Below are positions 1-5,375 of a DNA stretch of 6,368 nt, piece by piece (positions within the stretch are counted from its first letter, which is position 1; each line of letters opens with the position of its first letter). This stretch comes from Streptomyces sp. NRRL WC-3618 (GTDB lineage Bacteria; Actinomycetota; Actinomycetes; Streptomycetales; Streptomycetaceae), in NCBI RefSeq assembly GCF_001280005.1, contig NZ_LGDW01000134.1:1-6368 (forward strand). The letters run 5' to 3'. The notes under the pieces were generated by a model that was not told the origin of the DNA, did no database searches, and saw only the letters and a list, made by a program, of their open reading frames with translations. The position numbers were made by a program, and so were the translations under genes.

Positions 1-288
1 AGTGCGGACAACCTTCAGGGACGCCAGTTCTGGCAGCCAGCGCGCGATCGGCGCGTCCAGGGTGAGCACACCGTCGTCGACGAGCGCCAGCACCGCGGCG
101 GCGGTCACGGGCTTGGTGACCGAGGAGAGCCGGAACATGGTGTCGGCCCGCATCGGTGCCGAGCCTGCGGGCTCCGGCGATCCCACGGCCGCGACCTCCA
201 CCTCACCGGAGCGGTCCACCAGGGCGACCGCTCCGGGGAAGGCTCCCTCGGCGACGTACTTCTCCAACAGTGCGGTCAGGTGGTTCAT
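1..288 (-). CDS. Beta-lactamase-fold serine hydrolase, N-terminal part (runs off left edge)
   Basis: The minus strand has an open frame of 96 codons from an ATG at 288 to the window edge, beginning MNHLTALLEKYVAEGAFPG. This is the usual opening of the class C beta-lactamase/esterase/penicillin-binding-protein-like hydrolases: a helix, the AFPGAVALV strand, and RADTMFRLSSVTK. S56-V-T-K59 is the SxxK motif with the nucleophilic Ser and general-base Lys; the later YxN and KTG-like motifs would lie beyond the window. The next segment (DDGVLTLDAPIARWLPEL) matches the family's text after the active-site helix. A GAGGGG Shine-Dalgarno sequence lies 9 nt upstream. No signal peptide is present, so a cytoplasmic enzyme is likely. 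Substrate (ester, amide or beta-lactam) cannot be told. Family assignment is confident from the motif and context; the 3' part is not seen. Confidence 0.85.
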   Translation of the reverse strand, partial: MNHLTALLEKYVAEGAFPGAVALVDRSGEVEVAAVGSPEPAGSAPMRADTMFRLSSVTKPVTAAAVLALVDDGVLTLDAPIARWLPELASLKVVRT

Positions 289-381
289 CAGGCTCTGCCC
301 CTCGTGTCACGGCCGACGGCGGATACTTCTCTAGGACCGTCCGCCAGCGCGAAACTCATCGGCGCAGGCCCACATGTCTCC

Positions 382-480
382 TCAGCGGCCGTGGGTCAAG
401 GTGCTGCGGTAATCGGTGTAGGGGTTGTCGAGGACCTTGGCCTCGGGGACGTCCGGGTTCATGCCCTTCGCCCAGGCGTC
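382..480 (-). pseudogene. C-terminal stub of an unrecognised gene, truncated at the IS5 insertion
   Basis: Reading the minus strand from 480 to a TGA at 382-384 gives 32 codons with well-behaved protein sequence, including KGMNPDVPEAKVLDNPYTDY and ending LTHGR. Third positions are G/C rich as in real genes of this window. The frame meets an in-frame TAG at 481-483, exactly where the insertion sequence to its right begins, so the rest of the gene has been removed or displaced. I do not recognise the family; the fragment is too short. It could alternatively be chance open sequence, but the composition and the abrupt end at the IS junction argue for a cut gene. Confidence 0.45.
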
Positions 481-1162
481 CTAGGCACTGTCCGATGGAT
501 TGCGTGACCAGTGCCGGGCACGCATCGTTTCGGCTGATGTGGGGCGGGGTGATCTGTCTGACACGGAGTGGGCTCTGCTGGAGCCGCACCTTCCGAAGAA
601 CGTCGGCCGAGGTGGACGTTGGAAGAACCACCGCACCGTCATCAACGGCATTCTCTTCCGCCAACGGACCGGCATACCGTGGCGAGACTTACCCGCGCGG
701 TTCGGGAAGTGGAAGACCCTTCATGATCGCCACCGGCGGTGGTCGGCGGACGGTACCTGGGACAGGATCCTGCGAGCTGTCCAGGCGGATGCCGGCGTGG
801 AGGGCCGGATCGACTGGAGTGTGGTGAGCGTCGGCTCCACCGTGTGCCGTGCCCACGAGCACGCGGCCGGGGCCCATCACCGGCCGGCACGGATACCAGG
901 GCACCGCAGTCGACCCCTCCAGCATCGGTCCGATGAGGCGGTGGGCCGCTCACGCGGCGGTTTCTCCACCAAGATTCATCTGACATGTGACGGCGGCTGC
1001 CGTCCGCTGAGTATCTTGGTTACGCCGGGTCAGTGGGGAGACGCACCCCAGCTGATCCCGGTCGTCACCCGCATCCGAGTCCCGCGCCCGGCAGGCGGGC
1101 ATCCACGGGCCCGTCCTGACTCTGCGGGCCAGCCACCGTGGCTGCCACGCCGCTGGCGGTGA
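481..1162 (+). mobile_element. Truncated IS5-family (IS427-like) insertion sequence, left part
   Basis: The element appears to start at or just after the CTAG at 481-484, where the truncated minus-strand gene stops; the next bases GGCACTGTCCGATGG look like a left terminal repeat. CTAG is rare in high-GC actinomycete DNA and is a plausible target. The internal transposase starts about 55 bp in, as usual for the group. The right half, including the right terminal repeat, is missing: transposase similarity ends around 1130 and a 23-bp inverted repeat begins at 1164. The exact left end is inferred, because no partner repeat is available to confirm it. Confidence 0.6.
539..1162 (+). pseudogene. 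IS5-family transposase, 3'-truncated and catalytically damaged
   Basis: The likely start is the GTG at 539, giving VGRGDLSDTEWALLEPHLP, the standard N-terminus of IS427-group transposases; the frame is open back to a TTG at 500. The N-terminal DUF4096-like DNA-binding domain is complete (TEWALLEPHLP, RTGIPWRDLPARFGKW, WSADGTWDRIL). The RNase H-fold domain begins at VVSVGST. Related enzymes have VDST here, whose Asp is the first catalytic carboxylate; this copy has Gly (codon GGC at 833-835, residue 99 from the GTG). GRSRGGFSTKIHL and TPGQWGDAP follow. Similarity stops near HPRARPDS, and the frame runs through unrelated residues to a TGA at 1160-1162. The second Asp and the terminal Glu are absent, so the product cannot be active. 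The part that should come next lies at 4986-5060 on the other strand. Confidence 0.8.
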
Positions 1163-1163
1163 G

Positions 1164-1186
1164 TACTCCAGCTGTAGATCGTGATC
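1164..1186 (+). repeat. Left copy of a 23-bp perfect inverted repeat
   Basis: The 23 bases starting TACTCCAGCTG and ending CGTGATC are the exact reverse complement of 4961-4983; the flanking bases on both sides mismatch. The repeat lies directly after the broken IS5 transposase and 24 bp before the VOC gene start. Weaker similarity continues inward (GTGAGACG here, GTGAGCCG at the other copy, with a 3-nt spacing difference), so the homologous ends may be about 45 bp long. It resembles a terminal inverted repeat of a transposable unit. I could not match it to a named element. Confidence 0.8.
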
Positions 1187-1210
1187 AGGCGTCGTGAGAC
1201 GCTGCCCTTC

Positions 1211-1585
1211 ATGATCGCCAGGCTGCAGTGTGTGGTGTTGGACTGTGCCGATGTCGTTGAGCTGTCTCGGTTCTACCAGTCGCTTCTCGGCGGCGTAGTG
1301 AACCAGCCGGATCCGCGGTGGTCGCTCAGCGACGGCTGGGCGACGCTTCACACCGACGGGCTTGTGCTTGCCTTCCAGCGGGTGGAAGACCATCAGCCAC
1401 CACGGTGGCCGGACCCCGCTCGGCCCCAGCAGTTCCACCTGGACTTGGGGGTCAAGGACCTGGAACAAGCCCACGAGGACGTCCTCAATCGGGGGGCCAC
1501 ACTGCTCGACGAGGGTGACGGGCAACGGAGTTGGCGCATCTTTGCCGACCCGGCAGGACACCCGTTCTGTCTCGTCCGAGACTGA
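1211..1585 (+). CDS. VOC superfamily glyoxalase-like protein
   Basis: The gene encodes 124 residues from the ATG at 1211 (MIARLQCVVLDCADVVELS), a length typical for a single VOC domain of two beta-alpha-beta-beta-beta modules. Diagnostic stretches of the Glyoxalase_6-like group are LDCADVVELSRFYQSLLGG near the start, the central strand LAFQRVEDHQPPRWPD, PQQFHLDLGVKDLEQAHEDV, and the terminal FADPAGHPFCLV. The central His in FHLDL is a candidate metal ligand, but several members lack metal and only bind ligands, so no reaction can be assigned. A GTG at 1181 is in frame, but the family starts at the ATG. No Shine-Dalgarno sequence is visible and the inverted repeat lies 24 bp upstream, so the native promoter and leader may have been lost when this junction formed. 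The coding frame is intact. Confidence 0.85.
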   Translation: MIARLQCVVLDCADVVELSRFYQSLLGGVVNQPDPRWSLSDGWATLHTDGLVLAFQRVEDHQPPRWPDPARPQQFHLDLGVKDLEQAHEDVLNRGATLLDEGDGQRSWRIFADPAGHPFCLVRD

Positions 1586-1610
1586 CTGGGGGGCACGAAG
1601 GGGTGTGGCC

Positions 1611-2957
1611 ACCGGTGATCATCGTGAGTTGTGTGGACTAACGACGAGACGGTAGCCGCAGGCCACAGCATAGCTCCCGCCCGTTGGCGGGAGGCGTTCG
1701 AGGTGGCCATGAGCCGGATCGCGGGCCGGTTCACCCGGGTCGAACCCCGCCTGCGGGCCGGGCGTTGGTGCTCGGCCTGCTGTCGGACCTGCCGCGCAAA
1801 AACTGCGGGACGATCGCGGAGTGGGCCGGGGGGGGCAGTCCGCACGGCATGCAGCATCTGCTGTGCCGGGCCTCCTGGGATGCCGACGCCGTCCGCGAAT
1901 ACGTCACCGAGCACCTCCACGACGAGGCCGCGGTGCTGGTCGTCGACGAGACCGGCGGCGTGAAGAAGGGCACCCACACCGTCGGCATCCAGCGCCAGTA
2001 CACCGGCACGGCCGGGCGAATCGAGAACTCCCAGGTCGCCGTCTACCTCGTCTACGCCGGCGAGCGGGGACACGCGGCGGTGGACCGGGAGCTGTACATC
2101 CCGCGCTCCTGGACAAGCGACCCGGACCGCTGCCGGGCAGCGGGGCTCGGCGAGGACACCGTCTTCGCGACCAAGCCGGAACTGGCCCGCACGATGATCG
2201 AACGATTCCTGGACACCGGACACCACGTGGGCTGGGTCACCGGGGATGAGGTCTACGGCGGCAACCCGAAACTGCGCACGGCACTGGAGGAACGCGGCAT
2301 CGGCCATGTCCTCGCGGTGGCCTGCTCGGCCGAAGTGGTCACCGGCGCGGGCACGTTCCGCGCCGATGCCCTGGTGAAGAAGGTGCCGAAGCGCGTCTGG
2401 CAGAAGCTCTCTGCTGGACGTGGTGCGAAGGGACAGCGGTTCTACGACTGGGCCGTCATCGATCTCACCGAGGCGGCGCCGGGCAGCCGCCAGCTCCTGA
2501 TCCGCCGCAACCGCACCACCGGCAACTCGCCTACTACCGCTGCTTCTCACCCCCGCCGGTGCCGCTGACCGAGCTGGTGCGGGTCGCCGGATCCAGATGG
2601 CGTGTGGAAGAGGCCTTCCAGAGTGAGAAAGGGCTGGCCGGACTCGGTGAGCACCAGGTCCGCCGCTGTCCCTCCTGGACCCGCTGGGTCACCCTCGCGA
2701 TGCTCGCTCACGCCTTTTTGGCCGTCGTCCGCGCCGATGAACACGCCCGTAACCCCGCCCCGGAGGGCTTGGTCCCGCTGTCCTGCAACGAGATCCAGCG
2801 CCTGTTCATCACGCTCGTCGTCCAGCCCGTCCACGATGTCGTCCACCGACTCGGCTGGTCCGACTGGCGACGCCGCCATCAGCAGCGATCCCGCACCAGC
2901 CATTACGAGCGACAAGCCGCATCGAAGATGAGCCGAAGCTCAGTAGTTGTCACCGGT
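1611..2957 (+). mobile_element. IS701-family insertion sequence (ends tentative)
   Basis: The extent follows from the transposase pseudogene at 1631-2969 and a short pair of matching ends: ACCGGTGA at 1611-1618 and its reverse complement at 2950-2957. Both are followed inward by TGAG at a similar distance. The implied length of about 1.35 kb is reasonable for the family. No duplicated target is evident outside these ends, and the transposase frame's stop lies slightly beyond the right one, so the boundaries are uncertain. The element separates the VOC gene from the regulator/epoxide hydrolase pair. Confidence 0.4.
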
Positions 2958-2969
2958 AGAGCCGGATGA
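1631..2969 (+). pseudogene. IS701-family transposase, two frameshifts
   Basis: The protein reads through three frames: from the GTG at 1631 (ARWREAFEVAMSRIAGRFT) to about 1762, then a second frame (LVLGLLSDLPRKNCGTIAEW) to about 2523, then a third (ELVRVAGSRWRVEEAFQ) to the TGA at 2967-2969. Each switch is explained by one missing base, near 1761-1765 (GGGCGTTGGTG) and near 2521-2524 (GGCAACTCGCC). Restoring one base at each place joins the frames into about 440 residues, the usual family size. The DDE residues are all present: Asp in LVVDETG (1945-1947), Asp in VTGDEVYGG (2245-2247) and Glu in WRVEEAF (2607-2609). QRQYTGTAGRIEN and ELYIPRSWTSD are further family signatures. With both shifts real, no active transposase is made. 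Sequencing error is possible, since the losses are single bases in G/C-rich text. Confidence 0.85.
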
Positions 2970-3061
2970 CGTGGCGAATGAGGCCGGCCGAAGCAGCGTG
3001 GTTGTCACCGACCAGGCACGCGGCTTGTCACAACTGCTCACTCAGCAGCCTTTCTGTCACC
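2932..3061 (+). repeat. Degenerate direct repeats containing TTGTCAC
   Basis: A 24-base unit GCCGAAGC-N6-GTTGTCACCG occurs at 2932-2955 and again 55 bp on at 2987-3010, agreeing at 20 of 24 positions. A weaker third copy (CAGCAGC...CTGTCACC) ends at 3061. TTGTCAC also recurs at 3025-3031. The second unit forms GTTGTCAC-N6-GGCACGC-N3-TTGTCAC (3001-3031), a module seen again on the opposite strand at 4905-4932. The block fills the gap between the IS701 pseudogene and the stop codon of the regulator, and may be the subterminal part of an insertion sequence. Confidence 0.55.
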
Positions 3062-3667
3062 AGTCCCGCGACCAGCTGCTGGAGGGGTGCGCAGCCGTAG
3101 ACGTTCTCCTTGAGGCCCGAACATGATCAGATACTCGACCGGTCCGGCGGATCCGGCGTTTGCGACTGCGTGGGGGATGCGGGTGTCGAACTCGACGACG
3201 TCCCCGGCCGTCAGGACGAGGTCCTGGTTGCCGAGTGCGAGCCACAACCGCCCGTACAGGACGCACAGCCACTCGTAGCCCTCGTGGGATACCTGGCGGG
3301 GCCGCCCAGGCGGCTCCGCGACGGCAGGCAGGACGTGCTTGTGGGCGTGCAGGCCGCCGACGTACCGGGTCAGCGGCAACACCGCCTTGTCGTTGCCGAA
3401 GCTGTGCGGCGCCGCGCTGCGGGGCTCGGCCGCAGGGGCGGGTGCGGTGCCGATCAGCTCGTCCAGGGCGACTCCGTATTCCTTCGCCAGTTGCAGCACC
3501 ACCTCCAGGGTGGGCTTGCGCCGGCCGGTCTCGATCCGCGACAGCGTGCTGGGCGAGATGCCGGTCGCGCAGCTGACAGCGGCGAGTGTGACGCCACGGC
3601 GCTCGCGCACACCCCGCAGCCGCGGCCCCATCGCCGCCAGCGTCTGTGTCACCTCGTCACCTGCCAC
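3038..3667 (-). CDS. XRE-family transcriptional regulator with C-terminal cupin domain
   Basis: The 209-residue protein starts at a GTG at 3667 preceded by GGAAGG; an internal ATG (Met13) is an alternative. Residues 16-72 are an XRE/Cro-type helix-turn-helix: RLRGVRERRGVTLAAVS, recognition region GISPSTLSRIETGRRKP, then TLEVVLQLAKEYGVALDELI. A short linker leads to a cupin at about 100-195, with H128EGYEW, the glycine-rich GRLWLALGNQ, LTAGDVVEFDTRIPH166 and EYLIMFGP. H128, E132 and H166 are possible metal or ligand positions. Proteins of this layout are small-molecule-responsive DNA-binding regulators. The gene diverges from the epoxide hydrolase across 144 bp that contains a palindrome, so it probably controls that gene and itself. 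The ligand is unknown. The frame is complete and looks functional. Confidence 0.92.
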   Translation of the reverse strand: MAGDEVTQTLAAMGPRLRGVRERRGVTLAAVSCATGISPSTLSRIETGRRKPTLEVVLQLAKEYGVALDELIGTAPAPAAEPRSAAPHSFGNDKAVLPLTRYVGGLHAHKHVLPAVAEPPGRPRQVSHEGYEWLCVLYGRLWLALGNQDLVLTAGDVVEFDTRIPHAVANAGSAGPVEYLIMFGPQGERLRLRTPPAAGRGTGDRKAAE

Positions 3668-3715
3668 CGTCCCCGTTCCTTCCGCCGTGCCGCATCACCG
3701 CCCTGTCCTGCAACC

Positions 3716-3730
3716 TTGCCACGATGGCAA
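3716..3730. promoter_or_regulatory. Candidate operator: TTGCCA-CGA-TGGCAA
   Basis: A perfect dyad with 6-bp arms and a 3-bp centre lies near the middle of the 144-bp divergent region, about 49 bp from the regulator start and 82 bp from the hydrolase start. Its size fits a dimeric helix-turn-helix protein. It is the clearest symmetric site I see in that gap, so I propose it as the binding site of the adjacent XRE-cupin regulator. This is inference from position and symmetry. I could not place convincing -35/-10 hexamers around it. Confidence 0.4.
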
Positions 3731-3811
3731 CGCTCATCGCGCCGAGTGGTCGCCGCGTCGCATGATCGACGGGTTCCCGCCGGCCGCCCGCGAACCGAGG
3801 AGAAGTCGCCC

Positions 3812-4798
3812 ATGCGATCCGAGCCGTCCGCCGCACTCCGCCACCGCACCGTCGAGGCCCCTGCCGGGCGCCTGCACCTGGTCGAGCAGGGCACCGGCCC
3901 GTTGATCCTGCTGGTGCACGGCTTCCCCGAGTCCTGGTACTCCTGGCGCCGCCAACTCCCTGCCCTCGCCGGGGCCGGGTACCGGGCGGTGGCGATCGAC
4001 GTGCGCGGCTACGGCCGCTCCTCCAAGCCCGCAGCGATCGACGCCTACCGAATGCTCGACCTGGTGGAGGACAACGTCGCCGTCGTGCGCGCCCTCGGCG
4101 AGGAGAGCGCGGTGATCGTCGGCCACGACTGGGGCTCCAACATCGCCGCCGCCTCCGCCCTGCTCCACCCCGCAGTCTTCCGCGCGGTCGGTTTGCTGAG
4201 CGTCCCCTACGCGCCGCCCGGCGGTCCCCGTCCCACCGATGTCTTCGGCCAAATCGGCGGCCCCGAGCAGGAGTTCTACGTCTCCTACTTCCAGGAGCCC
4301 GGCAGTGCCGAGGCGGAGATCGAGCCCGACGTCCGGAGCTGGCTCGCAGGCTTCTACGCGGCCCTTTCCGGCGACACGATGCCTGCCGAGGGCGAGCCCG
4401 ACCCGCACTTCGTCGGCCCAGGCTGTCAGCTGTGCGACCGTTTCCCCGCAGGCCCGCTCCCGGCATGGTTGAGCGAGGAGGACCTCGACGTCTACGCCGC
4501 GGAGTTCGAGCGCACCGGCCTGACCGGCGCCCTCAACCGCTACCGCAACATGGACCGCGACTGGGAAGACCTCGCCCCGCACCGCGGAGCTCCGATCAAG
4601 CAGCCATCCCTGTTCATCGGCGGCGCCCTGGACGCCTCCACCACCTGGATGTCCGACGCCATCGACGCCTACCCCACCACGCTCCCCGCCCTGTCCGCCT
4701 CCCACCTCCTACAAGGCTGCGGCCACTGGATCCAGCAGGAACGCCCCGACGAGGTCAACAGCCTGCTGACCGACTGGCTCACCACGCTTCAGAGCTGA
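3812..4798 (+). CDS. Epoxide hydrolase (alpha/beta-hydrolase fold)
   Basis: The ATG at 3812 follows GAGGAGA with 8 nt spacing and gives 328 residues, the usual size of soluble-type epoxide hydrolases. All catalytic parts are visible: the oxyanion motif H36GFPESWYSW, the second signature D63VRGYGRSS, the nucleophile elbow G104HDWGS with Asp106 (which forms the alkyl-enzyme ester), the acid Asp274 in GGALD, and the base His305 in GCGHWIQQERP. The cap supplies two Tyr that protonate and open the epoxide: Y159 in YVSYFQEPGSAEAE and Y244 in NRYRNMDRDW. The nucleophile is Asp, which separates it from esterases and, with the cap Tyr pair, from haloalkane dehalogenases. It converts an epoxide to a vicinal diol in the cytoplasm; the substrate is unknown. 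It lies divergent from the XRE-cupin regulator, its probable controller. No clear terminator follows. Confidence 0.93.
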   Translation: MRSEPSAALRHRTVEAPAGRLHLVEQGTGPLILLVHGFPESWYSWRRQLPALAGAGYRAVAIDVRGYGRSSKPAAIDAYRMLDLVEDNVAVVRALGEESAVIVGHDWGSNIAAASALLHPAVFRAVGLLSVPYAPPGGPRPTDVFGQIGGPEQEFYVSYFQEPGSAEAEIEPDVRSWLAGFYAALSGDTMPAEGEPDPHFVGPGCQLCDRFPAGPLPAWLSEEDLDVYAAEFERTGLTGALNRYRNMDRDWEDLAPHRGAPIKQPSLFIGGALDASTTWMSDAIDAYPTTLPALSASHLLQGCGHWIQQERPDEVNSLLTDWLTTLQS

Positions 4799-4904
4799 AC
4801 CAGGCCGGCTGCCGTAGCAGCTTGGCGGTGCGTTTCGGGTGGGCCGCGCCGCGGTAGCGCGTGACGTCTGTTCGGTAACGCTGAACAGCCTCATCGCTAC
4901 GCCG

Positions 4905-4932
4905 GTGACAACAAGCGTGCCTATGTGACAAC
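4905..4932 (-). repeat. TTGTCAC module, inverted copy
   Basis: On the minus strand this reads GTTGTCAC-N3-GGCACGC-N3-TTGTCAC, matching the three blocks of the module at 3001-3031 on the plus strand; only the first spacer differs (3 versus 6 nt). It lies 28 bp inside the right 23-bp inverted repeat, where subterminal transposase sites would be expected. The stretch 4799-4904 between the epoxide hydrolase stop and this module holds no gene or hairpin I can support. Confidence 0.5.
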
Positions 4933-4960
4933 TATCGTGCGTCGGCTCACCAGATATGAA

Positions 4961-4983
4961 GATCACGATCTACAGCTGGAGTA
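4961..4983 (-). repeat. Right copy of the 23-bp perfect inverted repeat
   Basis: This is the exact reverse complement of 1164-1186, and it directly abuts a fragment of IS5-type transposase on its outer side (4986-5060). The minus-strand frame of that fragment runs straight into the repeat. Read on the plus strand, the repeat sits in a short open frame (4865-5011) with the text RRLTRYEDHDLQLEY. A related peptide, RLTTPDHDLQLEY, is encoded on the minus strand across the left copy. The match may reflect coding sequence or merely the shared repeat. Confidence 0.8.
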
Positions 4984-4985
4984 TC

Positions 4986-5060
4986 AGCCCGCTGGTCTCT
5001 GCGCTCGGGAATGATGTGCCGAATCTGGCGCCGCCGTAGATAACGGCGGTTCCTGCGGGA
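4986..5060 (-). pseudogene. 25-codon fragment of IS5-family transposase
   Basis: The minus strand encodes SRRNRRYLRRRQIRHIIPE and RRDQRA, the stretch that in IS427-group transposases follows the second catalytic Asp segment (DKAYSSRRNRRYLRRR). Both sides are foreign: upstream (above 5060) the sequence no longer resembles the transposase, and downstream it meets the 23-bp inverted repeat after two bases. The fragment starts, within the protein, shortly after the point where the plus-strand copy at 539-1162 loses similarity, so the two may be pieces of one element separated and inverted. It is too small to be functional. Confidence 0.7.
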
Positions 5061-5273
5061 ACAGGGCTGGGCCTCACTCAGGCGTACCACGCACTGTCGC
5101 CGGGAGCCTGGGGCCACGAAAGGGCATGGCTCTACATGACGCTGACAATCGCCAGCGTAGTGGTCGGTCTTGGCGTTAACGGCTCCTTCCTGTGGACGCA
5201 GCGCGGTGCGGATACGATTTGCCGACGAGAAGGTCGCGCGCATGTTCGGCTAATCGATAGGGCCTACTGGTGA
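5043..5273 (+). pseudogene. Possible remnant of a small membrane protein gene
   Basis: The plus strand is open from a TAG at 5037-5039 to the TGA at 5271-5273. The text includes AYHALSPGAWGHERAWLYMT followed by LTIASVVVGLGVNGSFLW, a hydrophobic stretch long enough for one membrane span, then a basic tail. About three quarters of third positions in this core are G or C, lower than in the intact genes but above random. There is no start codon with a ribosome-binding site before the span, and the 5' side adjoins the IS5 fragment, so the frame is probably the 3' end of a disrupted gene. The family is not recognised, and chance open sequence is possible. Confidence 0.3.
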
Positions 5274-5306
5274 AGAGTTGTCCTCTGCTGATGTGTACGC
5301 CCTAAA

Positions 5307-5336
5307 CCCTCGCCTCCAGCGGAGCGTGGGCGAGGG
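5307..5336. terminator. Hairpin, 8-bp stem with 14-nt loop
   Basis: CCCTCGCC at 5307-5314 pairs with GGCGAGGG at 5329-5336, and the loop contains a further TCC/GGA pairing. It sits about 35 bp after the stop of the remnant membrane-protein frame. Streptomyces terminators often lack a U tract, so terminator function is possible but unproven. Confidence 0.35.
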
Positions 5337-5375
5337 CAGGACAGAGCCGAGATCCGTCGGACACGCCCTAGCGTT

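Larger units (their letters stand above)
1164..4983. mobile_element. Putative inverted-repeat-bounded unit with cargo genes
   Basis: Two perfect 23-bp inverted repeats bracket 3,820 bp carrying a VOC gene, a dead IS701-type transposase, and a divergent regulator/epoxide hydrolase pair. Both outer flanks are fragments of an IS5-type transposase gene. This arrangement fits a transposon that jumped into, or rearranged, an IS5 copy. Against this, the IS5 flanks are not in the orientation expected of a simple insertion, no target-site duplication is visible (GTGAG on the left, TCAGC on the right), and the only transposase inside is a pseudogene with different candidate ends. The repeats could instead belong to two separate IS relics that happen to face each other. 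Confidence 0.35.

Noticed and set aside
318..345. Stem GGCGGA/TCCGCC around a CTAG, similar to the IS5 left end (CTAGG...GTCCG)
   Set aside because: Only six pairs with a 16-nt loop; the resemblance to the 481 junction is too short to claim a second IS end.
332..373. A 14-codon mini-ORF on the minus strand (ATG at 373) preceded by GAGGAG
   Set aside because: The spacing from GAGGAG to the ATG is too short for normal initiation, and the peptide ends after 14 codons without support.
950..1612. A 220-codon minus-strand frame across IS5, repeat and VOC gene
   Set aside because: It spans the junction of unrelated sequences and is antisense to two recognised genes; only the short DHDLQLEY stretch is noted separately.
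1393..2550. A 385-codon open frame on the minus strand
   Set aside because: It is antisense to the IS701 transposase, whose plus-strand text carries clear family motifs and catalytic residues. Long antisense frames are expected in high-GC DNA, and the minus translation resembles no protein.
3110..3811. Upstream extension of the epoxide hydrolase frame to 3110
   Set aside because: The extension is antisense to the XRE-cupin regulator. The ATG at 3812 has a good ribosome-binding site and family-like N-terminus.
3734..4705. A 323-codon minus-strand frame (and another at 3657-4466)
   Set aside because: Both are shadows of the epoxide hydrolase; the residues are low-complexity Arg/Gly/Ala text, while the plus strand shows a full catalytic set.
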